A stretch of DNA of 64,000 nucleotides from Gillisia mitskevichiae (GCF_003634585.1 NZ_RBLG01000002.1:1074609-1138608), one strand, 5' to 3'; counted from the stretch's first letter, positions 1 through 9,151 are shown. Notes: generated by a model from the letters alone, not told the origin. A program made the numbers and translations.

Positions 1-2
1 CT

Positions 3-689
3 AATAACTTTGAAGATTCTATTCTACATTCTTCCTCAAGAGAAAATGATCGTAGAGCTATAAAAGAATGGCTTGCTCGAGTACTCCTTAAAGGAACTTT
101 TGGTGGAACTCCAGATGCTATTTATCCGGTAATGCGAAACTTAATGAATGAACACAAGGAAAGGTTCCCATTAGAAGAAATTATTGATTATTATAAAGGT
201 AGAAGAAAATCTATTTCTTTTACAGAAGATGATATAACCAATATTCTGGAAATGGATTATGGTAAAGCGAGAACTTATTGTGCATTAACCTTATTATATC
301 CCTCTCTCAATTATAATTTTAAATACCATCAAGATCATATTCATCCAAAATCATTTTTTAATAAAAGAAAACTTGTGGAATTGGGAATTGAAGATGAGGA
401 TCTGAAAGAAAAATTTACAGCTCGTTTTAATAAGTTACCAAATCTCCAATTATTACAGGCAAACCAAAATATAGAAAAAAGTGATATTTATTTTGAAGAA
501 TGGATAAGTAAAACCTTTCCAAATGAATTAGATACCCAATCTTTTTTAATGCAAAATCATATTAAGACCAATCAGTCACTGAAATTTGAAGATTTTTTAG
601 ATTTTTATGAAGTAAGAAAAACTGTCCTAGAGAAAAAGTTAAACACCATTTTGAATGTGAAACAGGTGGAAACCACAGAAATTAACTAA
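3..689 (+). CDS. DUF262/DUF1524 (GmrSD-like) HNH protein, C-terminal part; 5' end outside window
   Basis: The reading frame is open from base 3 to the stop at 687-689, so only the C-terminal part (about 229 codons) is visible. An internal ATG at 132 is not a convincing start because coding sequence continues upstream of it. The visible part has the helical spacer typical of DUF262 proteins (LLKGTFGG near the left edge), then an HNH/DUF1524-type motif DHIHPKSFF. DUF262-DUF1524 proteins include the GmrS/GmrD type IV restriction enzymes and BrxU-like nucleases, which cleave modified DNA using NTP. The stop codon directly abuts the hsdM start, so the gene is probably co-transcribed with the type I restriction genes. 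Family assignment is fairly secure. The exact substrate is unknown and the N-terminal DGQQR region cannot be checked. Confidence 0.75.
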   Translation, partial: NNFEDSILHSSSRENDRRAIKEWLARVLLKGTFGGTPDAIYPVMRNLMNEHKERFPLEEIIDYYKGRRKSISFTEDDITNILEMDYGKARTYCALTLLYPSLNYNFKYHQDHIHPKSFFNKRKLVELGIEDEDLKEKFTARFNKLPNLQLLQANQNIEKSDIYFEEWISKTFPNELDTQSFLMQNHIKTNQSLKFEDFLDFYEVRKTVLEKKLNTILNVKQVETTEIN

Positions 690-2153
690 ATGACCCAAAA
701 AGAATTAGAAAAATATCTCTGGGGTGCCGCTGTTCAACTTAGAGGGACGATAGATGCCGGAGATTATAAACAATATATTTTCCCATTATTATTCTACAAA
801 AGAATATGCGATGTATATGATGAAGAATTTGAAATTGCTTTAAAGGAAAGCAATGGCGATATAGAATATGCTTCTTTTGCAGAAAATCATCATTTTCTGG
901 TGCCAGAAGATACTCATTGGAATACCGTGAGAGAAACCACCACTAATGTTGGAATGGCGCTTCAAGAAGCTATGAGGGCTATAGAGAAGACTAATCCAGA
1001 CACCTTATATGGAATTTTTGGAGATGCTTCTTGGACCAATAAAAACAGGTTAAGTGATGAAACGCTCACTAACCTTATAGAACACTACTCTCAGCATAAA
1101 TTAAGCTTAAGCAATATTCCAGATGATAAGCTTGGGAATGCCTATGAATATTTGATTAAGGAATTTGCAGACGATAGCGGGCATACCGCTGCCGAATTCT
1201 ATACCAACCGTACCGTAGTAAAGTTAATGACAATGATCATGGACCCGCAACCCGGGGAATCTGTGTACGATCCTACCTGTGGTTCTGGTGGCTTGTTGTT
1301 GAATTGCGCTTTACATTTAAAAGAAGAAGGAAAAGAATATAGAAACTTAAAGTTATATGGGCAGGAGATTAACCTGCTTACCTCTGCCATTGCGCGTATG
1401 AATATGTTTATGCACGGCATAGAGGAGTTTAGCATTATACGTGGAGACACTTTAGCAAATCCAGCATTCTTACATAATGATGAATTGAAGAAGTTTAATG
1501 TAATATTAGCTAATCCACCTTATTCCATTAAATCCTGGGACCAAAAATCCTTTATCAATGATCCTTATGGGCGTAACCTTTGGGGAGTACCACCGAAAGG
1601 TTGTGCAGATTATGCTTTCCAGCAACATATACAAAAGAGTTTAGATAATGAAAATGGCCGTTCAATTTCTTTATGGCCTCATGGAGTTCTGTTTAGGGAT
1701 TCTGAAGTAGAGATGAGAAGAAAAATGATCGAAGAAGATGCAGTAGAATGTGTAATTAGTTTGGGCCCTAATTTATTCTATAATTCTTCAATGACATCTT
1801 GCTTATTAATTACGAATAACAATAAAACTCCTGATAGAAAAAACAAAATTCTATTCGTACAAGCCGTGAATGAAGTAAGAAATGAAAAGACAATGAGCTA
1901 TTTAGATCCTCAACATGTTGAAAGGATACATAATGCTTATTTGAGTTTCAAAAATGAAGAAAATTTTTCAGCCGTAATTGATAAGGAAGAAATTTTAAAA
2001 GACAAGAACGTAAGAATAAGTGTACAGTTATTTGTGAAAGCAGATAAAATTGATGAAGAATCTTTTGAAGTAATTCTTGAAGAATGTGAACAAAGCTCTA
2101 TTTCACTTAAAAGCTCTATGGATGAACTCTTTAAAACCTTAGGCAATGGATAG
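690..2153 (+). CDS. hsdM: Type I restriction-modification DNA methyltransferase subunit HsdM
   Basis: This 487-aa protein has the layout of N6-adenine methyltransferase subunits of type I systems. An HsdM N-terminal helical domain covers about residues 5-130. The SAM-binding motif DPTCGSGG is at about 194-201 and the catalytic NPPY motif at 275-278. With HsdS it forms the M2S methylase that protects host sites, and with HsdR the restriction complex. The start follows the preceding stop with no gap. Its last 8 bases overlap the hsdS start, the usual sign of translational coupling. Length is normal for the family and no catalytic motif is missing. Confidence 0.95.
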   Translation: MTQKELEKYLWGAAVQLRGTIDAGDYKQYIFPLLFYKRICDVYDEEFEIALKESNGDIEYASFAENHHFLVPEDTHWNTVRETTTNVGMALQEAMRAIEKTNPDTLYGIFGDASWTNKNRLSDETLTNLIEHYSQHKLSLSNIPDDKLGNAYEYLIKEFADDSGHTAAEFYTNRTVVKLMTMIMDPQPGESVYDPTCGSGGLLLNCALHLKEEGKEYRNLKLYGQEINLLTSAIARMNMFMHGIEEFSIIRGDTLANPAFLHNDELKKFNVILANPPYSIKSWDQKSFINDPYGRNLWGVPPKGCADYAFQQHIQKSLDNENGRSISLWPHGVLFRDSEVEMRRKMIEEDAVECVISLGPNLFYNSSMTSCLLITNNNKTPDRKNKILFVQAVNEVRNEKTMSYLDPQHVERIHNAYLSFKNEENFSAVIDKEEILKDKNVRISVQLFVKADKIDEESFEVILEECEQSSISLKSSMDELFKTLGNG

Positions 2154-3369
2154 TATATTAATGGAAAATAAGGTTTTGAATTTAGACAAGTCAAATTGGA
2201 AATTAGCTAAGCTGGGGGACTTGGCAAATGATATCTCAAAACGTGTTGATAATCCAAGTAAATCAGAATATGACCGGTTCGTAGGGCTCGGAAATTTCGT
2301 GTCTGGTGATATTAAAATTAGAACTTGGGAAACCACTGAAAACCTTGCCTCCTCAGCAAGAGCTTTCCAAGCTGGAGATATCCTTTTTGCTAGACGTAAT
2401 GCTTATTTGAGACGAGCTTCCTTAGTCGAATTCGATGGCTGCTGTTCCGGGGACGCTTTTGTATTAAGAGAAAATCACAATAAAGTAGTAACCGGTTTTT
2501 TAGCATTTTTATTAAATTCTAATGCTCTGTGGGATTTTGCAAATTCAAATGCGGCAGGCACAATGTCTAAACGTGTGAAATGGCGAGATCTAGAAGAGTA
2601 TGAGTTTCTTCTTCCACCCAAAGACCAACAAGTCCAACTTGCTAAATTATTTTGGGCGATGGATAATGTGATAGAGAAGGAAACTGAAATGTTATTAAAT
2701 TGCGAGACTCTTAGAGATGTTAACAGGGAAAGATTATACACTTTTGGTATTTCTGCTATGAATGGATTGAAAATATCCACTAGAAAGGGACATTCTGGTA
2801 TAATTCCTGTAAAATGGGACGAAAGAAAGTTTTTAGAAATTGTTAAAATCACAAGTGGTCAAGTTGATCCCACAGATGAGCAATTTAAAAATTTGTACCA
2901 AATTGGATCAGAAAGGATTGAACCAAATACTGGAAAAATCACTGAGTTTAAAACTGCACAAGAGTTAAATATTACAAGTGGAAATTTCTTATTCACTAAG
3001 GAACATATAATATATTCTAAAATTAGACCATATTTTAAAAAGGTTGCTAATCCAAATATTATGGGGTTATGTAGTGCAGATATTTACCCATTGCTGCCTA
3101 ATCAAGATATCATTAGCAAGGAATTTCTGTTTTTTTATTTGTTGACAGAAAAATTTACTCAAAGTATTTTAAGGTTTCAAAATAGAACAGGAATGCCTAA
3201 AGTTAATAGGGACGAACTTGGAGCAATATATATACCAATTCCTAAGGCTGAAGAACAAAGGAAAATTGTGAAAATATTGACAGGGATAGATAATTCAAGA
3301 AATCATATACTTTCAAAATTAGCAACATCCAAAGCCCTTCAAAAGAGTTTAATCAATCAGGTATTTTAG
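2146..3369 (+). CDS. hsdS: Type I restriction-modification specificity subunit HsdS
   Basis: This 407-aa protein shows two target recognition domains, at about residues 10-170 and 220-390. Each is followed by a coiled-coil spacer helix (around 175-200 and the C-terminal end). The recurring elements FLLPPKDQQVQLAKLFWAMD and IPIPKAEEQRKIVKILTGID mark the ends of the two TRDs, as in other HsdS proteins. It reads the bipartite DNA target for HsdM and HsdR. The start at 2146 overlaps hsdM by 8 bases; a second ATG at 2161 would avoid the overlap and is a possible alternative. Both TRDs look complete. TRD sequences vary too much for the recognition site to be read from sequence. Confidence 0.93.
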   Translation: MDSILMENKVLNLDKSNWKLAKLGDLANDISKRVDNPSKSEYDRFVGLGNFVSGDIKIRTWETTENLASSARAFQAGDILFARRNAYLRRASLVEFDGCCSGDAFVLRENHNKVVTGFLAFLLNSNALWDFANSNAAGTMSKRVKWRDLEEYEFLLPPKDQQVQLAKLFWAMDNVIEKETEMLLNCETLRDVNRERLYTFGISAMNGLKISTRKGHSGIIPVKWDERKFLEIVKITSGQVDPTDEQFKNLYQIGSERIEPNTGKITEFKTAQELNITSGNFLFTKEHIIYSKIRPYFKKVANPNIMGLCSADIYPLLPNQDIISKEFLFFYLLTEKFTQSILRFQNRTGMPKVNRDELGAIYIPIPKAEEQRKIVKILTGIDNSRNHILSKLATSKALQKSLINQVF

Positions 3370-3381
3370 AAAAAAAGGGTC

Positions 3382-3741
3382 ATGAGAAAAAACCAACTTA
3401 TAGGCTTTGTTAACCATAATTATAATGGTCTTTTATCTGCGGCTAACACCAGTTTTGGGAGTATAAATAAATCTAAAGAAGTTTGGTGGTTAAATATTCC
3501 AGTTCATAAATTTAATGATGATGTGCATTTACTGTTAAATGTTTCTAATTACTCAATCTGGCTTTGCTTACCAAAAGGATTTGCAAAGGGAGTCCCTTTC
3601 AAGATTCGTGAAGATAAAAATGCAGTGGATTTAGAAATTTCAGCAGATAAAAGCATTCAATATTTAAAAGATGTAAAGTCTGGCGGGACTGGATTTGATT
3701 TTAAGCCTTATGTAAAGGAGAAATTTAAATTTATTGATTAA
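3382..3741 (+). CDS. Hypothetical 119-aa protein inside the type I RM operon
   Basis: I do not recognise this family. The protein is small and soluble, with no signal peptide or membrane segment and several aromatic and Lys-rich stretches (a VWWLNIPVHKF segment, then a YSIWLCLPKGF segment). It starts 12 bases after the hsdS stop. Its stop codon shares one base with the start of the Cas4-like nuclease gene downstream (TAATG), so the two are almost certainly made together. The position between hsdS and the nuclease suggests an accessory or partner protein of that nuclease, but nothing in the sequence proves a function. Confidence 0.75.
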   Translation: MRKNQLIGFVNHNYNGLLSAANTSFGSINKSKEVWWLNIPVHKFNDDVHLLLNVSNYSIWLCLPKGFAKGVPFKIREDKNAVDLEISADKSIQYLKDVKSGGTGFDFKPYVKEKFKFID

Positions 3742-4916
3742 TGCCACATTCTATGACTGATTTGCTTATCCAAGAAAAACTTCCAGAAAATCCCCAATTC
3801 TCTGATTTGGATATGATTTTTTTGGTGTTTCTTTTAAAAAAGATTGGTTTTAAGGATGAAAAGAGATTAATCGCATATTTAGAAGGGGTAATAAAAGTTT
3901 ATGGCAAAAACGAGAAGACTAGGATTTCGAGATATCATGGAGGGAGAAGCATCACTAATTATAATTCCTCCCGTTGTTTTGGGTTGCTGAGTATGGAAAT
4001 TGCAATAAGAGAAAATCTTGAACTAATAGTTTCTATAGATAGTAAACATAATTCACTAATTAGCGCAACGGACCTTGCCAATTTTTGTTTTTGTCCTGTT
4101 AGTTATAGTATTTCTAAATCCTTGGAAGTAAAATTCCCCACCAATCTACGCTCAAGGTCAATTGGAACCGGTTTACATGAGCAATTAAGACTAATTTCCC
4201 GGTTACCTAAACAATATTTGGAAAATACAGATAGCAAGAATTATACACCCGAGGCGCAGAAGATTAAAAAGATTAGAGGTTGCAAACTTATTTTCGCTGG
4301 TCACACTAAGGAAAGGAAAGTTTTTATAAATGAATCTGAGAAATTCATTGGTCAGCCAGATTATATTTTTCAAGATCCAAATGGGGATTATTTTGTGGTG
4401 GAAGAAAAATTTCATGCTGTTCAACCAGGACAATATGATAATCAACTAGTACAATTACAGGCTTACATAGCATACATTACGGAATACGATATAAAATATG
4501 GTGTATTAATAAATTGGAGTTACGATTTTCATTTCCAAACTTATGAGCCATTTATTAATGATGTTAAAATTAAGGTGGTAAAAAGTGAAAAAGACTTTTC
4601 ATTATTAACCAAAATTCATCATCAACTTAAAGTTTTTCAGAATAAAAAAGAATTGAATTTATCCCGAAATCCTAATGTTAACAAATGTATTTCCTGTGTT
4701 GTAAATAAATATTGTTCTCATAAAGCAGGTTACCAAACTAAGGTTAAATTTCCTTACAAGAGAGATGATCTCAGATTAAAAAAAGTCAAGCAACCTGAGG
4801 TTTTATGGGAATATATAAGGGATAAACCTACTATAGATATTGTGGAACTTTATGATTATGAAAATGAATTTACTGTAAATACTCAAAGCGAAACTTCAAG
4901 GAGGGGAAAAATTTGA
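3741..4916 (+). CDS. Cas4/RecB-like PD-(D/E)XK nuclease with predicted 4Fe-4S cluster
   Basis: This 391-aa protein carries the full signature of the Cas4/Dna2/AddB-type RecB nuclease fold. A histidine motif (GTGLHEQ, H146), a GQPD motif (D207), an E-x-K motif (VVEEK, E221 and K223) and a QLQAY motif (Q238, Y242) supply the nuclease centre. Cys116 or Cys118 near the start and a C-x2-C-x5-C group at 316, 319 and 325 match the iron-sulfur cluster layout of Cas4. The first 100 residues are an extra domain I do not recognise. There is no cas gene or CRISPR array nearby. The gene sits in the hsd operon, one base overlapping its upstream neighbour and about 230 bp before hsdR. A DNA end-processing role linked to restriction is my inference. 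Confidence 0.85.
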   Translation: MPHSMTDLLIQEKLPENPQFSDLDMIFLVFLLKKIGFKDEKRLIAYLEGVIKVYGKNEKTRISRYHGGRSITNYNSSRCFGLLSMEIAIRENLELIVSIDSKHNSLISATDLANFCFCPVSYSISKSLEVKFPTNLRSRSIGTGLHEQLRLISRLPKQYLENTDSKNYTPEAQKIKKIRGCKLIFAGHTKERKVFINESEKFIGQPDYIFQDPNGDYFVVEEKFHAVQPGQYDNQLVQLQAYIAYITEYDIKYGVLINWSYDFHFQTYEPFINDVKIKVVKSEKDFSLLTKIHHQLKVFQNKKELNLSRNPNVNKCISCVVNKYCSHKAGYQTKVKFPYKRDDLRLKKVKQPEVLWEYIRDKPTIDIVELYDYENEFTVNTQSETSRRGKI

Positions 4917-4985
4917 AAAACAAGTTTTAAGTTAGAACAGACGAAGTATTTCATATCGCGATTTACGATATAGTATTAAAAATGA

Positions 4986-5141
4986 AAGTTAAGAAAGCAT
5001 TTTACCCTATTTAATGGAAACTTGGAGCTCGTTTATAATAAAGGATTGCTGGAGGATGAATTACCGGTGCATATACACCCCCTTATACAGGAAGAAATTA
5101 TGTATATAGTGATAGAAAAGATAAATCATATATTAAAAAAT
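4986..5141 (+). pseudogene. Possible C-terminal remnant of a DegT/DnrJ-type sugar aminotransferase
   Basis: The 230-bp gap before hsdR holds a stop-bounded reading frame (frame of position 5025) whose translation contains ELPVHIHP followed by an EEIMYIVIEKINHIL-like helix. That resembles the last 35-40 residues of DegT/DnrJ/EryC1/StrS aminotransferases, where an LP-x-HP turn precedes a final E-E-x-x-Y-I-x-E-K-I helix. There is no start codon in a sensible place and no rest of the enzyme, so at best this is a leftover scrap, perhaps from a past rearrangement between hsd genes and a sugar gene cluster. The gap also has a short imperfect dyad at 4953-4971 (ATATCG/CGATAT). The match is from memory and short, so confidence is low. 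Confidence 0.3.
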
Positions 5142-5146
5142 AACCA

Positions 5147-8113
5147 ATGGCCTTCAACGAACTCAACAGTGTAGAACACTACATCATCCACAAACTAAGT
5201 GGAGATAATTTAAATAATGGAGAAGCTCAAGAGCCCATCTCAGGATATTCTCCCCACTGGAAGTTCAAAGCATCTAAAGACTTAGACAGATCTATTAATG
5301 AGGTTTTAATTGAGCCTGATTTAAACGATGCACTTGTGCGTTTAAATCCTGAAATAAAGTCTAGACCAGAGTTAGCGGAGGAAGTGATTTACAAACTCCG
5401 GGCTATTTTGATTTCGGTGAATCAAATTGGGTTAGTTAAAGCTAATGAGGAGTTTTTTAAATGGTTAGCGGGTGAAAAAACCATGCCTTTTGGTGAGAAT
5501 AATAGACATGTCCCGGTAAGGTTAATAGATTTTAAAGATCATTCCAACAATGAATATATAGTTACAAACCAATTTCATATCCATCATCGTGAGACCAAAA
5601 TTCCGGATGTTGTTATGATGATTAATGGCATCCCAGTTGTTATAGGAGAGGCCAAAACACCTATTCGTCCATCGGTAAGCTGGTTAGATGGAGCTCATGA
5701 AATTCATGAGATTTATGAAAATGCAGTTCCTCAATTATTTGTTCCCAACATTTTGTCATTTGCTACAGAGGGTAAAGAATTATATTTTGGTCCTATTCGT
5801 ACTCCCTTAGAATTCTGGGCACCTTGGAGGTTAGAAAATGATGACCAAGCATTAGCAAAACATTTTGGCTTAGGTGAAGTTGGAAAAGAGCTTTTAGACC
5901 TTTTACATCCCGCCAGATTATTAGATATACTTCAAAACTTCTCCCTTTTCACCACCAATAAAAAAAGGCAGAGAATGAAAGTGATTCCTCGCTTTCAGCA
6001 ATATGAGGGCGCAAATAAAATTGTAGAAAGAGTTAAGGAGGGTTTAATTAAAAAAGGATTGATCTGGCATTTTCAGGGCTCTGGAAAATCACTGTTGATG
6101 GTTTTTGCAGCCCAGAAACTTCGAAAATCCCCGGAATTAAAAAGTCCTACGGTTCTAGTTTTGGTTGATAGAATAGACCTAGATACTCAAATTAGTGGGA
6201 CGTTTAATGCTGCAGATATAGCCAATGTAGAATCTACTGAGAGTATTGGTGAATTACAGCGGATGCTAGAAAGGGATACGCGTAAAATTATTATATCTAC
6301 GATCTTCAAATTTAGGGACGCTAAACCTAACATGAATACTAGAGATAATATAATTGTCTTAGTAGATGAGGCTCACAGAACACAGGAAGGTGACTTAGGT
6401 AGAGAAATGCGGGCCGCTTTGCCAAATGCCTTTTTATTCGGACTTACTGGAACTCCAGTTAATAAGGCTGATAAAAACACGTTCTGGGCTTTCGGAGCTG
6501 AAGAAGATCAAGGTGGTTATATGTCCAGATATACCTTCCATGATTCGGTAAGAGATAACGCTACTTTAAAATTACATTTTGAACCTCGCTTAGTAGATGT
6601 TCATGTCGATAAAGAAGCAATAGATAAAGCCTTCGAAGAATTTAAGGAAAGTTCTGCACTCTCAGATGAAGAGGCAGATGCATTGAACCAGAGATCAGCA
6701 AAAATGGCTGCGTTTTTAAAATCCCCTGAGAGAGTTGAAAGAATTGTAGAAGACATCTCAAATCACTTTAAGGAAAAAGTTGAACCTCATGGCTTCAAAG
6801 CTATGATCGTAACTCCAGACAGACATGCGTGTGTTCAATATAAAGAGGAGCTTGACAAATATTTTTCTGAGCAAACAAGCCAAGTTGTAATTTCAACTAC
6901 AGCTAATGATCCTTTAGAATTTAAACAGAAGTGGGGAATTGATAAAAGTGCACAGGAAAAAATAATTGATAAGTTTAATGATGCTTCATCAGAATTAAAA
7001 TTCATAATTGTTACCGCAAAGCTATTAACAGGATTTGATGCTCCAATACTTCAAACCATGTATCTGGATAAATCTATAAAGGATCACACCCTTTTGCAGG
7101 CTATATGTAGAACTAATAGGTTATATCCTAAAAAGACATTCGGTAGAATAGTTGATTATTTCGGAGTGTTTGATGATGCTGCTAAAGCACTTCAATTCGA
7201 TGAAGAAAGCGTAAAACAGGTAATTTCCAACTTATCTAAGTTACGAGATGAATTACCAAAAGCCATGCAGGATACATTGGCACATTTTGAAGGAGTAGAT
7301 AGAGCCATTCTTGGTTTTGAAGGTCTGGAAGCAGCACAAAACGCAATTGATACTAATGATAAAAAAGATGCTTTTGCGAGGGATTATAAATTTCTCTCTA
7401 AGCTTTGGGAATCCTTATCTCCTGATAGAATGTTAGATATTTATAATACAGATTATAAGTGGCTTTCTCAGGTATTCGAATCAGTAAAACCAGCATCTAA
7501 TAATATTGGAAAACTTTTGTGGTTTACACTGGGAGCACAAACAACTAAACTTATTCATGAAGGTATACATGTAGGGCAAGTTCACACATTAGATGAATTT
7601 ATCTTAGATGCAGATGTAATTGAAGATATTTTCAATAACCCAGATCCTAAACGAGCAAGAACCCTGGAGCAAATGCTCATAAAGCGATTTAAGAAGCATC
7701 AGGGAGACCCTAAATTCAAAAAACTGAGTGAGCGCTTGGAAAAGCTTAGAGAACGAGCAGAACAAGGTTTAATCACTTCTATAGAATTTGTAAAAGAACT
7801 CTGTAAATTGGCTAAAGAAACGGTTCAGGCGGAAAAGGAAGCCGCTGCAAATATTCAACTGAAAACGCCAAGGGCTGCCTTATCAGATCTATTTTCAGAA
7901 TTGAAATCAGATCAAACTCCTGCAGTGGTTGAAAGAATTGTAGATGACATAGACAGTATTGTAAGGGTTATAAGATTTCCTGGATGGCAAACTACAAGTT
8001 CTGGAGAAAGGGAGGTACAGCAGTCCCTGCGAAAACAACTTTTAAAATATCAACTACACAAAGATCAAGTTCTATTTGATAGGGCTTATGCATATATCAA
8101 GGAGTATTATTAA
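5147..8113 (+). CDS. hsdR: Type I restriction enzyme endonuclease/translocase subunit HsdR
   Basis: This 988-aa motor and nuclease subunit cuts unmethylated DNA after ATP-driven translocation. The N-terminal PD-(D/E)XK nuclease is visible as D154, E168 and K170 (IPDVVMMINGIPVVIGEAK). A superfamily 2 helicase follows, with Walker A GSGKS near 311-315 and a DEAH box at 407-410. A later LLTGFDAP motif and QAICRTNR are typical of helicase motifs V and VI. A long helical C-terminal region (about 760-988) would bind the methylase core. The gene is separated from the rest of the hsd operon by about 230 bp and may have its own promoter. All catalytic residues I can check are present, so the system looks functional. 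Confidence 0.95.
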   Translation: MAFNELNSVEHYIIHKLSGDNLNNGEAQEPISGYSPHWKFKASKDLDRSINEVLIEPDLNDALVRLNPEIKSRPELAEEVIYKLRAILISVNQIGLVKANEEFFKWLAGEKTMPFGENNRHVPVRLIDFKDHSNNEYIVTNQFHIHHRETKIPDVVMMINGIPVVIGEAKTPIRPSVSWLDGAHEIHEIYENAVPQLFVPNILSFATEGKELYFGPIRTPLEFWAPWRLENDDQALAKHFGLGEVGKELLDLLHPARLLDILQNFSLFTTNKKRQRMKVIPRFQQYEGANKIVERVKEGLIKKGLIWHFQGSGKSLLMVFAAQKLRKSPELKSPTVLVLVDRIDLDTQISGTFNAADIANVESTESIGELQRMLERDTRKIIISTIFKFRDAKPNMNTRDNIIVLVDEAHRTQEGDLGREMRAALPNAFLFGLTGTPVNKADKNTFWAFGAEEDQGGYMSRYTFHDSVRDNATLKLHFEPRLVDVHVDKEAIDKAFEEFKESSALSDEEADALNQRSAKMAAFLKSPERVERIVEDISNHFKEKVEPHGFKAMIVTPDRHACVQYKEELDKYFSEQTSQVVISTTANDPLEFKQKWGIDKSAQEKIIDKFNDASSELKFIIVTAKLLTGFDAPILQTMYLDKSIKDHTLLQAICRTNRLYPKKTFGRIVDYFGVFDDAAKALQFDEESVKQVISNLSKLRDELPKAMQDTLAHFEGVDRAILGFEGLEAAQNAIDTNDKKDAFARDYKFLSKLWESLSPDRMLDIYNTDYKWLSQVFESVKPASNNIGKLLWFTLGAQTTKLIHEGIHVGQVHTLDEFILDADVIEDIFNNPDPKRARTLEQMLIKRFKKHQGDPKFKKLSERLEKLRERAEQGLITSIEFVKELCKLAKETVQAEKEAAANIQLKTPRAALSDLFSELKSDQTPAVVERIVDDIDSIVRVIRFPGWQTTSSGEREVQQSLRKQLLKYQLHKDQVLFDRAYAYIKEYY

Positions 8114-8307
8114 ATAAAGAATCATTTGAAGAATTATTTATTTAACACTTATTTTATTCATTTTCAAACAATGAACTGATTAATGCCCTTAAACAATAAA
8201 CCTATTTTTGTGGTAAGGTTTAAAAGATCATTCTCCCACAAAAGCATATTCTTAAAGGATTTCACTAATTACATAGGTTAACAAAACAAGCCTCTTCTGC
8301 CACTTCG

Positions 8308-8350
8308 CAACATATAATTAATAATAATTTTTAATATTAATTATATGTTG
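8308..8350. repeat. Hairpin, 15-bp perfect inverted repeat (copy 1)
   Basis: The arms are CAACATATAATTAAT (8308-8322) and ATTAATTATATGTTG (8336-8350), with a 13-nt loop. It lies in the first half of the duplicated region after hsdR and is almost the same as the hairpin at 8660-8706. There is no T-tract directly after it on either strand, so a simple terminator is not the best reading. Confidence 0.7.
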
Positions 8351-8659
8351 TGGATTTTATATAACAAGATAAAAATGTTGTTTTAATAGTAAAACTTTAA
8401 GAGAAAATATTGAAGGAAGACTAAATTATAAATTTGGCGCTTTAGCAATTATATATTTTAATTGAGGAACGTGTAATTGTTAATTGTTAATTGTTTTGTT
8501 TACAAAAAGATAGAATATTTATTTCATCCTCAAATTCATAAAACACCCTGTTTTTTAATGGTTTTAGAAATTATTCTATCACAAAAGCATAATATTTCTG
8601 GACTATGCTAAATTCTTAATTTAAAAACCAAGTCGATGACAGGCATATTACTGCAACTT

Positions 8660-8706
8660 CGCAACATATAATTATTTAGAATTTTTAATATTAATTATAT
8701 GTTGCG
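8660..8706. repeat. Hairpin, 15-bp perfect inverted repeat (copy 2)
   Basis: The arms are CGCAACATATAATTA (8660-8674) and TAATTATATGTTGCG (8692-8706), with a 17-nt loop. The arm sequence is shared with copy 1 at 8308-8350 and with a single half-site at 8993-9006, so this is a repeated element and not a chance palindrome. Confidence 0.7.
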
Positions 8707-9061
8707 ATTTTTTTATATAACAGTTCAAAAAATATTATTTAAATAATAAAAGTGTAGGAAAAAAAATTAAATCATAGCTAAATTTTAAAATTGTACATCT
8801 AGAAAACTCGTAATTGAATTAAGAAATACGCAAATTTATGTAGTTTTATAACTGTTTTAATAATAATATCATATATTTTAACTAATTAAATAAGAATTAT
8901 ATAATTTCATATTATTTATGTGTTGTATTTCAACAAACATAATAATTTCAATAATATTAATTAATTAATATTTTGTAGGAAAAAATCCTTTAAATTATAT
9001 GTTGCGTTTGAACAGTATAATTTTTTTATATGTTCTAATCATTTTAACTATTACAAATACT

Positions 9062-9097
9062 AAAAAAACCTTGCAGTGAGCACTGAACTTTAAGGTT
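9062..9097 (-). terminator. Probable rho-independent terminator of the 9152-9655 gene
   Basis: Read on the minus strand, this is a stem AACCTT/AAGGTT with an inner CAGTG/CACTG pairing, followed by a run of T residues. It lies about 55-90 bases after the stop of the minus-strand gene ending at 9152. Confidence 0.6.
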
Positions 9098-9151
9098 GTA
9101 ACTACTTATTCATATAATAGTATAGTTTGATTGCCAAGAGTAATAAACCGA

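Larger units (their letters stand above)
8114..9151. other. 1-kb gene-free AT-rich region with a diverged direct duplication
   Basis: No convincing ORF is present. Two stretches, about 8215-8500 and 8555-8850, share a common order of motifs: CACAAAAGCAT at 8237 and 8580, then CTTCGCAACATATAATTA at 8304 and 8657, then ATTTTTAATATTAATTATATGTTG just after. The offset is 343 to 354 bp. Each stretch holds one strong hairpin. A third half-site, AATTATATGTTGCG, lies at 8993-9006. The region could hold replication, transfer or recombination sites of the island or a structured RNA; the sequence does not decide. Confidence 0.6.

Noticed and set aside
1199..1450. Minus-strand ORF inside hsdM
   Set aside because: It lies fully inside the conserved SAM-motif region of hsdM and has no recognisable domain.
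8215..9006. Retron msr-msd element
   Set aside because: The hairpins are suggestive, but no reverse transcriptase is encoded anywhere in the window.
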